A DNA stretch of 64,000 nucleotides from positions 310,001 through 374,000 of the forward strand of contig NZ_JAJCVJ010000001.1 in NCBI RefSeq assembly GCF_020567425.1. The letters are read 5' to 3'. This document shows positions 39,060-46,158 of the stretch, in pieces. The DNA comes from Salinirubrum litoreum (GTDB lineage: Archaea > Halobacteriota > Halobacteria > Halobacteriales > Haloferacaceae). Each line of letters opens with the position of its first letter. Positions within the stretch are counted from its first letter, which is position 1. Position numbers and translations under genes: made by a program. The notes under the pieces are model-generated. The model was not told the DNA's origin and searched no databases. It saw nothing but the letters and a program-made list of their open reading frames with translations.

Positions 39060-40427
39060 TCACCGCCGGGCCAGCACCACACCGATCACCGCCGCGAGCG
39101 CGCCGAAGCCGGCGAGCGTGGCGAACAGCACGGTCGGCGAGGCGTAGGTCAGGATCGTCCCCGCGACGGTCGTCCCGAGCGCACCGACGCCGAAGACACC
39201 GAGGTAGGTGTAGCCGTACGACAGCCCGCGCGTCCCGGCCGGGGTGTACTCCGCGACGGTCGCCTGATAGAACGGCTGGACGACGAACAGCGCGACACCG
39301 AGGAGTGCACCGAGGACGAGTAGCGGTGCGAGTCCGAGCGAGGCGACCGGCAGGAAAACCACCGCGAGGACCGCCAGCGCGCCGAAGCCGCCCGCGATAC
39401 CCCACTCGACCGGGATGCGGTCGGTCAACTTGCCGCCGAGATACTGCCCGACGACACCGATGATGAGCAGGCCGGAGTAGAAGTAGCGGTTCGGTTCGAT
39501 CGCTCGGCCCGACTCGGCGGTCAGACCGAGCAGGTCTGCGAGTGACGCCGGCAGGAGCGACGAGACCGGGATGGGCTCGAAGCCGGGGTACGACTCCAGC
39601 AGGCCGGGCAGGAACGTCAGGACCCCCCGGTAGTAGAGACCGGAACACATCACCACGACGAAGACGGCGGTGAACCCGCCCGCAAAGAGGAGACGCGACT
39701 CGGTGAGGAACTCGCCGAGTGAGTCGACGCCTGCGGAGGCTTTCGAGTCACTGTCGTCGGTCGTCGCCGAATCGTCTGTCGTCGTCGCATCTTCGTGTGC
39801 CGACTCCGCTCCTGTCTCCTCCCCGCCGTCGGTCGCCACCGCCGCAGTTTCGTCGAAATCGACTCGAACCGCGAAGACGGCCGCCGCGATGGCTGGCACC
39901 GCGAGCAGACCGGCGACGACGCGCCAGTCGAAGAACAGCAGGAGGATCGCAGACAGCAGTGGCCCGAGTCCGATCCCGACGTTGCCCGCGATGCCGTGAT
40001 AGGCGAAGCCGGTGCCGCGCTGTTCGACACCTTTCGAGATCATCGCTAAGCCCGCAGGGTGGTAGACGCTGGCCGACGCCCCCCAGACGAGCAGTGCGAG
40101 TGTGATGGTCGGGACGCCGGGCGCGAGGAAGAGGAGCAGGAAGGAACCGGCCATCCCGAGTAGACAGGCCGTGATCAGTCGCCGGGAGCCGATCCGATCC
40201 ACGAGGACACCGCCCGGTAGTGCACCGACGCCGAACAGGCCGTAGCCGGCCGTGAGGACCACGCCGAGGGTCGCGGCGTTGACCGGGAACTGTGCGACCC
40301 CGAAGTCGATCACGGAGAACTCGACGAGCCAGACGGTGAGGAAGATGGGGATGGAGAGTTCGTAGGTGTGGACCATCCCGTGTGCGAGCATCGCCAGTCC
40401 GGTGATGGCGCGGTCGTTCCGGTTCAC
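39060..40427 (-). CDS. MFS transporter
   Basis: 455 residues if the GTG at 40425-40427 is the start (NRNDRAITGLAMLAHGMVHTYELSIPIF follows). Twelve helices in two sets of six, an acidic Ser/Thr-rich central loop (EETGAESAHEDATTTDD), and the loop GGVLVDRIGSRR. Resembles fosmidomycin-resistance type carriers. Substrate unknown. Confidence 0.9.
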   Translation of the reverse strand: MNRNDRAITGLAMLAHGMVHTYELSIPIFLTVWLVEFSVIDFGVAQFPVNAATLGVVLTAGYGLFGVGALPGGVLVDRIGSRRLITACLLGMAGSFLLLFLAPGVPTITLALLVWGASASVYHPAGLAMISKGVEQRGTGFAYHGIAGNVGIGLGPLLSAILLLFFDWRVVAGLLAVPAIAAAVFAVRVDFDETAAVATDGGEETGAESAHEDATTTDDSATTDDSDSKASAGVDSLGEFLTESRLLFAGGFTAVFVVVMCSGLYYRGVLTFLPGLLESYPGFEPIPVSSLLPASLADLLGLTAESGRAIEPNRYFYSGLLIIGVVGQYLGGKLTDRIPVEWGIAGGFGALAVLAVVFLPVASLGLAPLLVLGALLGVALFVVQPFYQATVAEYTPAGTRGLSYGYTYLGVFGVGALGTTVAGTILTYASPTVLFATLAGFGALAAVIGVVLARR

Positions 40428-40548
40428 GCTCCGTGGTCTGTCCAGCGTCGGTTTCAACGCTCCGATCCGGGCAAGCCGTGGGTATCGGTGTGCTCCGACT
40501 CTGTCGAACCGCGCGGGACGCTCAGGGCGTCGCGACCAGTTTGCCGAG

Positions 40549-40599
40549 GAAGCTGTCGTCCCGATGAAGCTGACGTCCCGACGAAACTGTCGTCTCGCA
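40549..40599. repeat. 17-bp tandem repeat, three copies
   Basis: GAAGCTGTCGTCCCGAT (40549-40565) followed by two variants (40566-40582, 40583-40599) differing at 2 and 4-5 positions. It lies in the noncoding gap downstream of the small zinc protein and upstream of the MFS gene. Confidence 0.75.
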
Positions 40600-40704
40600 C
40601 CGCACGCACGGCCGGGGCTACGAGGGTGAGAGCGAGAAGAGGCGGTCTCGGTCGGGAGCGACGACGGTCGCGTGTGTCGCGGCGACCGCGGTCGTCGGGG
40701 GGTG

Positions 40705-40884
40705 CTACTCGAACTGCCGAAGCGTCTGGAGGTCGTGTTCGGTCCGCATGAACTCGGCGAGTCGCCGAGTCGCGTGACAGCCGGAGCAACTGAAGTTCTC
40801 GCGGTGTCCGGGGAGATCGGTCGGACCGGTCTCCCACTCTTTGCCACACTCGGGGCACAACAGGCGGACGTACGCTTCGACCAT
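40705..40884 (-). CDS. Small zinc-ribbon-like protein
   Basis: 59 residues, MVEAYVRLLCPECGKEWETG followed by PTDLPGHRENFSCSGCHATRRLAEF. Two CxxC knuckles (CPEC, CSGC) make a zinc ribbon, followed by a helix RTEHDLQTLRQFE. Such small haloarchaeal zinc proteins are common; the role is unknown. ATG at 40882-40884, stop 40705-40707. Confidence 0.8.
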   Translation of the reverse strand: MVEAYVRLLCPECGKEWETGPTDLPGHRENFSCSGCHATRRLAEFMRTEHDLQTLRQFE

Positions 40885-41019
40885 ACGCTACCGTGTTACA
40901 GGGTGACGTGAAAAACTTTGTGCGCGACGTGGCGGTCGGCAAGTGGACGAACTGTGCGCCGGTGGGCGATCAGTTCTCGAGCCACGTCGAAGGGAGGGCG
41001 ATAGAGCGATGGGTGGCGA

Positions 41020-42006
41020 TCAAGCGAACAGGCCCGCGTCGTCGGCCTCGAGCAGTTCCTTGTACCGGTTGCGGATGGTGACCTCGGAGATGTTCGCCAC
41101 GTCCGAGACCTGGCTCTGCGTGACCTTCTCGTTGGTCAGCAGGGAGGCCGCGTAGACGGCGGCGGCCGCGAGACCGACCGGCGACTTGCCCGAGTGCAGT
41201 CCCTGCTCTTTCGCGTTCTTCAGCAGTTCGCGGGCTCTCCGCTCTGCCTCGTCGGAGAGACCGAGGTCGGAGGCGAACCGCGGCACGTACTGCTCGGGGT
41301 CCGCGGGCTGGATCTCGAGCTTCAGTTCGCGGACAACGTACCGGTACGTCCGGGTGAGTTCCATCTTGTCGACGCGGGAGACGCGCTCGATCTCGTCGAG
41401 CGAGCGCGGCGTCCCGGCCTGTCGTGCGGCCGCGTACAGCGACGCCGTGGCGACGCCCTCGATGGACCGACCCGGCAGGAGGTCCTCGGCGAGCGCGCGG
41501 CGGTAGATGACACTCGCGGTCTCCCGGACCGTCTCCGGGAGGCCGAGCGCCGAGGCCATGCGGTCGATCTCGCCGAGCGCCTGCTTCAGGTTGCGCTCCT
41601 TCGAGTCGCGGGTGCGGAACCGCTCGTTCCACGTGCGCAGGCGCTGCATCTGCCGGCGCTGTTTCGACGAGAGGCTCCGGCCGTAGGCGTCCTTGTCCTG
41701 CCAGCCGATGTTGGTCGACAGGCCCTTGTCGTGCATCATCTTCGTCGTCGGGGCACCGACGCGGGACTTGGAGTCGCGCTCCGAACTGTCGAAGGCGCGC
41801 CACTCCGGGCCACGGTCCACTTCGGCCTCCTCGACGACGAGACCGCAGTCTGCACAGACCGTCTCGCCGTGCTCTTCGTCGGCGACGAGTTGTCCACCGC
41901 ACTCCGGACAGATCGTCGCTTCCGTGCGTTCCTCCTCGGTCGTCTCGGGTCGGTCCCGCTCGTTCTCGCGGGTCTGACTGTAGGTTCTGATCGTTGTATC
42001 GCTCAT
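41020..42006 (-). CDS. tfb: Transcription initiation factor IIB
   Basis: 328 residues. It binds TBP-TATA and recruits RNA polymerase. Seen: N-terminal zinc ribbon C33-x2-C36...C51-x2-C54 (ICPECGGQL, VCADCGLV), B-finger linker, first cyclin repeat (RNLKQALGEIDRMASALGLPETVRETASVIYRRALAEDLL), second (YVPRFASDLGLSDEAERRARELLKNAKEQGLHSGKSPVGLAAAAVYAASLLT), and KVTQSQVSDVANISEVTIRNRYKEL at the end. Haloarchaea carry several TFBs; which paralogue this is cannot be told. A strong TATA box lies about 100 bp upstream of the ATG. Confidence 0.97.
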   Translation of the reverse strand: MSDTTIRTYSQTRENERDRPETTEEERTEATICPECGGQLVADEEHGETVCADCGLVVEEAEVDRGPEWRAFDSSERDSKSRVGAPTTKMMHDKGLSTNIGWQDKDAYGRSLSSKQRRQMQRLRTWNERFRTRDSKERNLKQALGEIDRMASALGLPETVRETASVIYRRALAEDLLPGRSIEGVATASLYAAARQAGTPRSLDEIERVSRVDKMELTRTYRYVVRELKLEIQPADPEQYVPRFASDLGLSDEAERRARELLKNAKEQGLHSGKSPVGLAAAAVYAASLLTNEKVTQSQVSDVANISEVTIRNRYKELLEADDAGLFA

Positions 42007-42106
42007 GTTGGGGTGGGGCGGACGACCCGCTGGTTGGGGGAGAGAGAGAAGTGAGAGAAACTCCGTTGGGGGCGGGTACGTCCTTACCAGTAGTGAAGGG
42101 CGGCAA

Positions 42107-42116
42107 GTATTTAAAC
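42107..42116 (-). promoter_or_regulatory. TATA box of tfb
   Basis: GTTTAAATAC on the minus strand, inside a short inverted repeat (CAAGT...ACTTG). The ATG is about 100 bp away, so the mRNA has a leader of about 80 nt rather than being leaderless. Confidence 0.6.
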
Positions 42117-42136
42117 TTGTCGCGGGTGTGTACCGG

Positions 42137-42230
42137 CCGTAACCGACAGACGTGAGCGGTTCTCCCCGGTATCTTTCGGTTCGTACAATATCGCACGACG
42201 TGATCGCCGTAACAGTTTTAATCGTTACGG
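42137..42230. promoter_or_regulatory. Three CCGTAAC elements upstream of tfb
   Basis: CCGTAAC occurs at 42137-42143 and 42207-42213, and inverted as GTTACGG at 42224-42230. The last two make a perfect 7-bp inverted repeat with a 10-bp AT-rich centre. The first lies about 20 bp upstream of the tfb TATA box. The inverted pair also lies just past the HtrA stop and could instead act as a 3' end hairpin. Confidence 0.4.
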
Positions 42231-42268
42231 TCGGACCGGTCGTATCCTCACCCGGCGGTCGGCCCGAC

Positions 42269-43387
42269 TCAGACGAAGCCTGCTGGCTCGGTCGGTCGCC
42301 GTCCGAGTCTGGTCTCGACGCGCTGGGTCTCGCCGTCTCTGCGGATCTCCAGCGTGACCGTCTGGCCGGGGTTCGCCTCCAGCGCGAGATACCGGAGCAG
42401 GTCGCGTTCCGCCCCGACCGGGCGGTCGTCGATCCCGACGATCACGTCCCCGCCGACCGGGACGCGCTGGTTCCGGAGTGTGACGCGCTCCTCGGCCGTG
42501 ACGAGTCGGTCCCCGACGAGGAGACTCGACACGACCGAGACGACGAGGTAGCCGGTCGCGGCTCGGAGGTCGTTCGCGACGGCGACCGTGGGCGTGACGG
42601 TCCGCCCGCGCACCCCGAGAAACGGGTGGTCGTAGCGCCGACCGTCGGCGAGTACGGGGACGACGCGCCGGGCGAGCGGTGCCGACGGAGCGAACGTGAC
42701 GGTCTCGCCGCCGCCGGCGCTGACGACTCCGATCACGTCCCCGTCGTAGGTGACCAACGGCCCACCGGAGTTACCGGGGTTGACCGCGGCGTCGGTCTGC
42801 ACCGAGTCCAGCACGAGGCCACCGGTCTCGCCGGTGAAGGTCCGGTGGAGTCCGCTGACGATGCCGGCGCTCGCGGACTGCGGAAGTCCGAAGGGGTGGC
42901 CGACTGCGACGACGCGTGTCCCGATCGGTGGGAGTTCGCCCGCGAAGGCGACGGGCGTGACGTAGTCGGGCGTGTCGGCCCGGAGGACCGCGAGGTCGCT
43001 GTGGCGGTCGGAAGCGAGGAGTGTCGCGTCGCGCCACTCGCCGCGTGGGAACCGGACTTCGAACACCGAGCGGTCGGTGACGACGTGGTGGTTCGTCACC
43101 AGTCCGGCGTCGGTCAGGAAGCCGGTGGCTTGTCCGCTGTCACTCGTCCCGTATGCCGTCACGAGCGCAGTCGTGTCGGCGACCGCCTCGTAGGCGTCGA
43201 CGCTGGTCGGGTCCGGTTCCGGTGTCGGCGAGGGACTCGGTCTGGGTCGTGGCGTCGGCGTCGGTGTGTCGGTCGGGGTGTGCGTCGGGGAGGGCGGCGG
43301 CCCGGTGGTCGGTGCCGGCCCGTCCCGGTCGGTACAGCCAGCGAGGAGACCGGCGAGGACCGCGAGGAGGTGGCGGCGTCGGGGCAC
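42269..43387 (-). CDS. HtrA/DegP-like serine protease lipoprotein with PDZ domain
   Basis: 372 residues. N-terminal Arg-rich signal PRRRHLLAVLAGLLAGC with lipobox Cys18, then a Pro/Thr-rich spacer (about 25-60). Trypsin-like triad His101 (VTNHHVV), Asp131 (SDLAVLRAD) and Ser207 (NPGNSGGPLV). A PDZ domain follows (PFLGVRGRTVTPTVA...VVSVVSSLLVGDRLVTAEERV, GDVIVGIDDRPV). It likely degrades or holds misfolded proteins outside the membrane. The start is a GTG. Confidence 0.95.
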   Translation of the reverse strand: MPRRRHLLAVLAGLLAGCTDRDGPAPTTGPPPSPTHTPTDTPTPTPRPRPSPSPTPEPDPTSVDAYEAVADTTALVTAYGTSDSGQATGFLTDAGLVTNHHVVTDRSVFEVRFPRGEWRDATLLASDRHSDLAVLRADTPDYVTPVAFAGELPPIGTRVVAVGHPFGLPQSASAGIVSGLHRTFTGETGGLVLDSVQTDAAVNPGNSGGPLVTYDGDVIGVVSAGGGETVTFAPSAPLARRVVPVLADGRRYDHPFLGVRGRTVTPTVAVANDLRAATGYLVVSVVSSLLVGDRLVTAEERVTLRNQRVPVGGDVIVGIDDRPVGAERDLLRYLALEANPGQTVTLEIRRDGETQRVETRLGRRPTEPAGFV

Positions 43388-43456
43388 GCCGGGTGGTTCG
43401 ACGGGTGGCCGGGAAACGTTTCCGGCGAACCGGGTCGGTAAATGAGTACCGCCCGG

Positions 43457-44953
43457 TCAGCGAAGTTTCTCGTAGGACTGTTCGAGGTCGAACACCGGTT
43501 CGGGGTAGTCGATGCCGAGTTCGACACCGTACTCCGCCTGCGTCGAATCCGACGTCTTCCACGGTTCGTGGGCGAGTCGCGGCGGCAGGGGGTCGAGTTC
43601 CGGGAGCCAGTGTGTCACGTACTCGGCGTCGCCGTCGTACTGCTTCGCCTGTTTGACGAGGTTGAAGTACCGGTCGCGGTTGTCGTTGCCCACGCCGGCG
43701 ATGTACGCCCAGTTGCCGTAGTTCGAGCAGGGGTCGTAGTCGACCAGTTGGGTCTCGTAGTACGCCGCACCCTTCCGCCAGTCGATTCGACAGTTGTTGA
43801 CGAGGAACGACGCCGCGTTCTGACGCGCGCGGTTGGAGACGTAGCCGGTCTCGTTCAGTTCCCGCATCGCGGCGTCGACGAACGGGATACCGGTCTCGCC
43901 GGCTTTCCAGCGCTCGAACAGTGTCTCGTCGTCGCGCCACGCGATGTCAGTGCGATTTCTGATGCCGCCCCGTCGCCAGAAGTCGGTGCCGTGTTTGGCG
44001 AACTGGAACTGGAAGAAGTCACGCCAGACGAGTTCGAAGAGGAGCCAGTACGTCGAGTCGTTGCTGACACGCTGTTCCTCGTACCGGCGCACCTCGCGTT
44101 CGACGAATCGAGGCGAGAGACAGCCCTCGTTGAGCCAGGCAGAGAGCTTCGAGGAGAACCCCTGGCCGAGCAGGCCGTTTCTCGTCTCCTTGTACTCGCG
44201 CAGGCGGTCTTCGTCCCACAGGTACGTGTCGAGGCGGTCGAGCGCGGCCGACTCCCCGCCAGTGAACCGGAGCGCGCCCCGTTCGGTCGGTTCGCCCTCC
44301 GAGTCCGCACCGTGGGGCGCGTCGACGCCGAGGCTGTCGACGGTCGGAATCGCGCCGGCACCGATCTCGTCGCCGTCGGTCGTGGTCGCCACGGGCGGCA
44401 TCGACTCGGCCTCGGGTGCGCGGAAGGGCGGCCGGACCGTCGAGCGGTTCTCGACGGACTTCCGGAAGGAGGTGTAGGTGTCGGGAATCTCCTCGTAGCC
44501 GTTCGGCAGGTCGTCGAGGTGGTAGAGCGTGTGCCCCCAGCGTCGTTCCACGTCGGTCCCGAGTTTGCCGAGGAGGTCCGTGACACCCTCCTCGACGGCC
44601 ATCTCCTCGCCGGTCGGGTAGGTGTGGAAGTAGACGGCGTCGGCGTCGGTCGCTTTGGCGAGTGCGGGGACGATCGTCTCGGGCTTGCCCTCCCGGACGA
44701 TCAGGTCGCTGTCCAGATCGCGGAGCGACTCGCGGAGGTCAGCGAGCGACTCCCGGCGGAACCGGGCGCGGTAGGGACCGGTCTTCTCGTAGTCGAAGGA
44801 GTCGCGGCCGCCGAACGGTCTGCGGCCGTAGTGGCGTGGATCGACACAGTACACCGGCAGGAGGTGGTCGGCCCCCAGTGCGTCCGACAGCGCCTCGTTG
44901 TCGTGGAGTCGGAGGTCGCGTCGGAACCAGACGAGTGCGGTCTCGGCCGTCAT
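43457..44953 (-). CDS. DASH-type cryptochrome/photolyase
   Basis: 498 residues from the ATG at 44951-44953 (MTAETALVWFRRDLRLHDNE). N-terminal photolyase alpha/beta domain (WFRRDLRLHDN, DPRHYGRR, YEKTGPYRARFRRESLADLR), a DASH-type EEGVTDLLGKL...TFYHLDDLP region, and the FAD domain WRKGAAYYETQLVDYDPCSNYGNWAYIAGVGNDNR, which is the CRY-DASH signature. CRY-DASH proteins repair single-stranded cyclobutane dimers or act as blue-light receptors. Confidence 0.95.
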   Translation of the reverse strand: MTAETALVWFRRDLRLHDNEALSDALGADHLLPVYCVDPRHYGRRPFGGRDSFDYEKTGPYRARFRRESLADLRESLRDLDSDLIVREGKPETIVPALAKATDADAVYFHTYPTGEEMAVEEGVTDLLGKLGTDVERRWGHTLYHLDDLPNGYEEIPDTYTSFRKSVENRSTVRPPFRAPEAESMPPVATTTDGDEIGAGAIPTVDSLGVDAPHGADSEGEPTERGALRFTGGESAALDRLDTYLWDEDRLREYKETRNGLLGQGFSSKLSAWLNEGCLSPRFVEREVRRYEEQRVSNDSTYWLLFELVWRDFFQFQFAKHGTDFWRRGGIRNRTDIAWRDDETLFERWKAGETGIPFVDAAMRELNETGYVSNRARQNAASFLVNNCRIDWRKGAAYYETQLVDYDPCSNYGNWAYIAGVGNDNRDRYFNLVKQAKQYDGDAEYVTHWLPELDPLPPRLAHEPWKTSDSTQAEYGVELGIDYPEPVFDLEQSYEKLR

Positions 44954-45028
44954 GAAGAACGACAGTTCGTATGGGTTACAGCGTCTTGAAACCGCAGGCC
45001 ACGAGGCCGGGACGATTCTGTGGGGTGG

Positions 45029-45096
45029 CCGGGACTCCACTCCGCTGGCACGTTCCTGCGGCGAAACCGGGACTTCACTCCGCCGGCGCTTTCCGG
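45029..45096. repeat. Imperfect direct repeat at the cheR 3' end
   Basis: The 30-bp stretch at 45067-45096, which carries the cheR stop (45075-45077), is repeated at 45029-45058 with about 80% identity; in the outer copy the stop codon is lost (TCA to CCA on the plus strand). The core CCGGGAC is also seen at 45007-45013. Confidence 0.65.
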
Positions 45097-45875
45097 TAGA
45101 TTCGTCGCTCGCTGTCGACCGACTCGAACGTCTCTTTGAAGTCGCGGTGGACCGTCTCCGTCCGGCCGATGACGAGATACCCACCGGGCCGGAGCGCCTC
45201 GTCCAGCGTCTCGAAGATCGGTCGTTTGTACTGCGCGTCGATGTAGATGAACAGGTTCCGACAGACCACCATGTCGAACTCCCCGGGCGGCCTGTCCTGA
45301 ATCAGGTCGTGTTGGCTGAACTCGACGAGAGACTGCACCCGGTCCGTCACCCGGAACTCGTCACCTTCGCGGGTCACGTACTCCCCGGCAGTCGAGAGGG
45401 GATCGAGTTCCGCCGCGATGTCGGTCGTTCGGGTCGTGTGGTAGACGCCGTCCCGGGCACTTGCGAGGGCGTTCGGGTCGATGTCGCTGGCGAGGATCGA
45501 GAGCCGACTCGCCGCCACGTCCGCGTCGTCCAACGCCAGCATCGACAGCGTGTAGGGCTCTCGCCCGTCCGCACAGGGGACACTCCAGAGAGTCGCCCGC
45601 TGTCGCTCCTCGGTGAGCGCCCGAAGGATCGGGACGACCGCCGACCACGTCTCCGGGTTGCGGAAGAACCCGGTGACGTTGACGTTGAGCGAGTCCAGCA
45701 GGAGCGCCGGTTCGTCGGGGTCCGCCCGGAGTCGCTCGCGGTACTCGGCGTAGTCGTCGCAGTCCGTCCGGCGCATCCGCGCCGAGATTCGTCGGTCGAG
45801 GTACGCGTCGTTGTAGTAACTCGTCGCGAACCCGATCTCACGCTCGACGTAGTCGAGCAGGCGCTGGAAACTCAT
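45075..45875 (-). CDS. cheR: Chemotaxis protein methyltransferase CheR
   Basis: 266 residues from the ATG at 45873-45875. It methylates glutamates of chemoreceptors. Seen: N-terminal helical domain (LLDYVEREIGFATSYYNDAYLDRRISARMRRT), NVTGFFRNPETW, the SAM-binding strands (SVPCADGREPYTLSML, ILASDIDPNALASARDGVY), VVCRNLFIYI and GGYLVIGRTETV. The usual ACSTGEEPYS is altered to VPCADGREPYT. Divergent from the CheC-CheC-CheD gene, so both are in one chemotaxis locus. Confidence 0.95.
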   Translation of the reverse strand: MSFQRLLDYVEREIGFATSYYNDAYLDRRISARMRRTDCDDYAEYRERLRADPDEPALLLDSLNVNVTGFFRNPETWSAVVPILRALTEERQRATLWSVPCADGREPYTLSMLALDDADVAASRLSILASDIDPNALASARDGVYHTTRTTDIAAELDPLSTAGEYVTREGDEFRVTDRVQSLVEFSQHDLIQDRPPGEFDMVVCRNLFIYIDAQYKRPIFETLDEALRPGGYLVIGRTETVHRDFKETFESVDSERRIYRKAPAE

Positions 45876-46034
45876 CGGGGTCTTCGTCCCAGCGAAGGAC
45901 GGCAGGCGATTAGAGTGTTGCCGTCTCGGGAGTCGATCGAACGAGTTGCGAGTTCGAAACGAACTCGCTTCTCGGGGACGGGTCGGCACCCACTCGTCGG
46001 GTATCCACTGGCGCGTCCGAGATCGAACGGCCGG

Positions 46035-46043
46035 GGGTTTTTA
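46035..46043 (+). promoter_or_regulatory. TATA element upstream of the 28-codon ORF
   Basis: GGGTTTTTA, about 28-30 bp upstream of the ATG at 46071. It places the transcription start at about that ATG, so the 28-codon ORF, not the CheC start, is what ribosomes meet first. Confidence 0.5.
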
Positions 46044-46070
46044 CCACCCGTCCGACTGACTTCCAGTACG

Positions 46071-46157
46071 ATGGTGTTCTGTGCGACGGAGGTCGACTCG
46101 CTCCGCACGGAGGGCGTCGCAGGGCCCCGGCGATTGCTCCGGTGGGTGAGACGCTGA
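46071..46157 (+). CDS. 28-residue leaderless small ORF before the CheC-CheC-CheD gene
   Basis: MVFCATEVDSLRTEGVAGPR followed by RLLRWVRR, a basic C-terminus. It starts where the promoter would begin transcription, and its TGA ends just 1 nt before the next ATG (46159). Translation of the two frames would therefore be coupled. Whether the peptide has its own role is unknown. Confidence 0.5.
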   Translation: MVFCATEVDSLRTEGVAGPRRLLRWVRR

Positions 46158-46158
46158 G

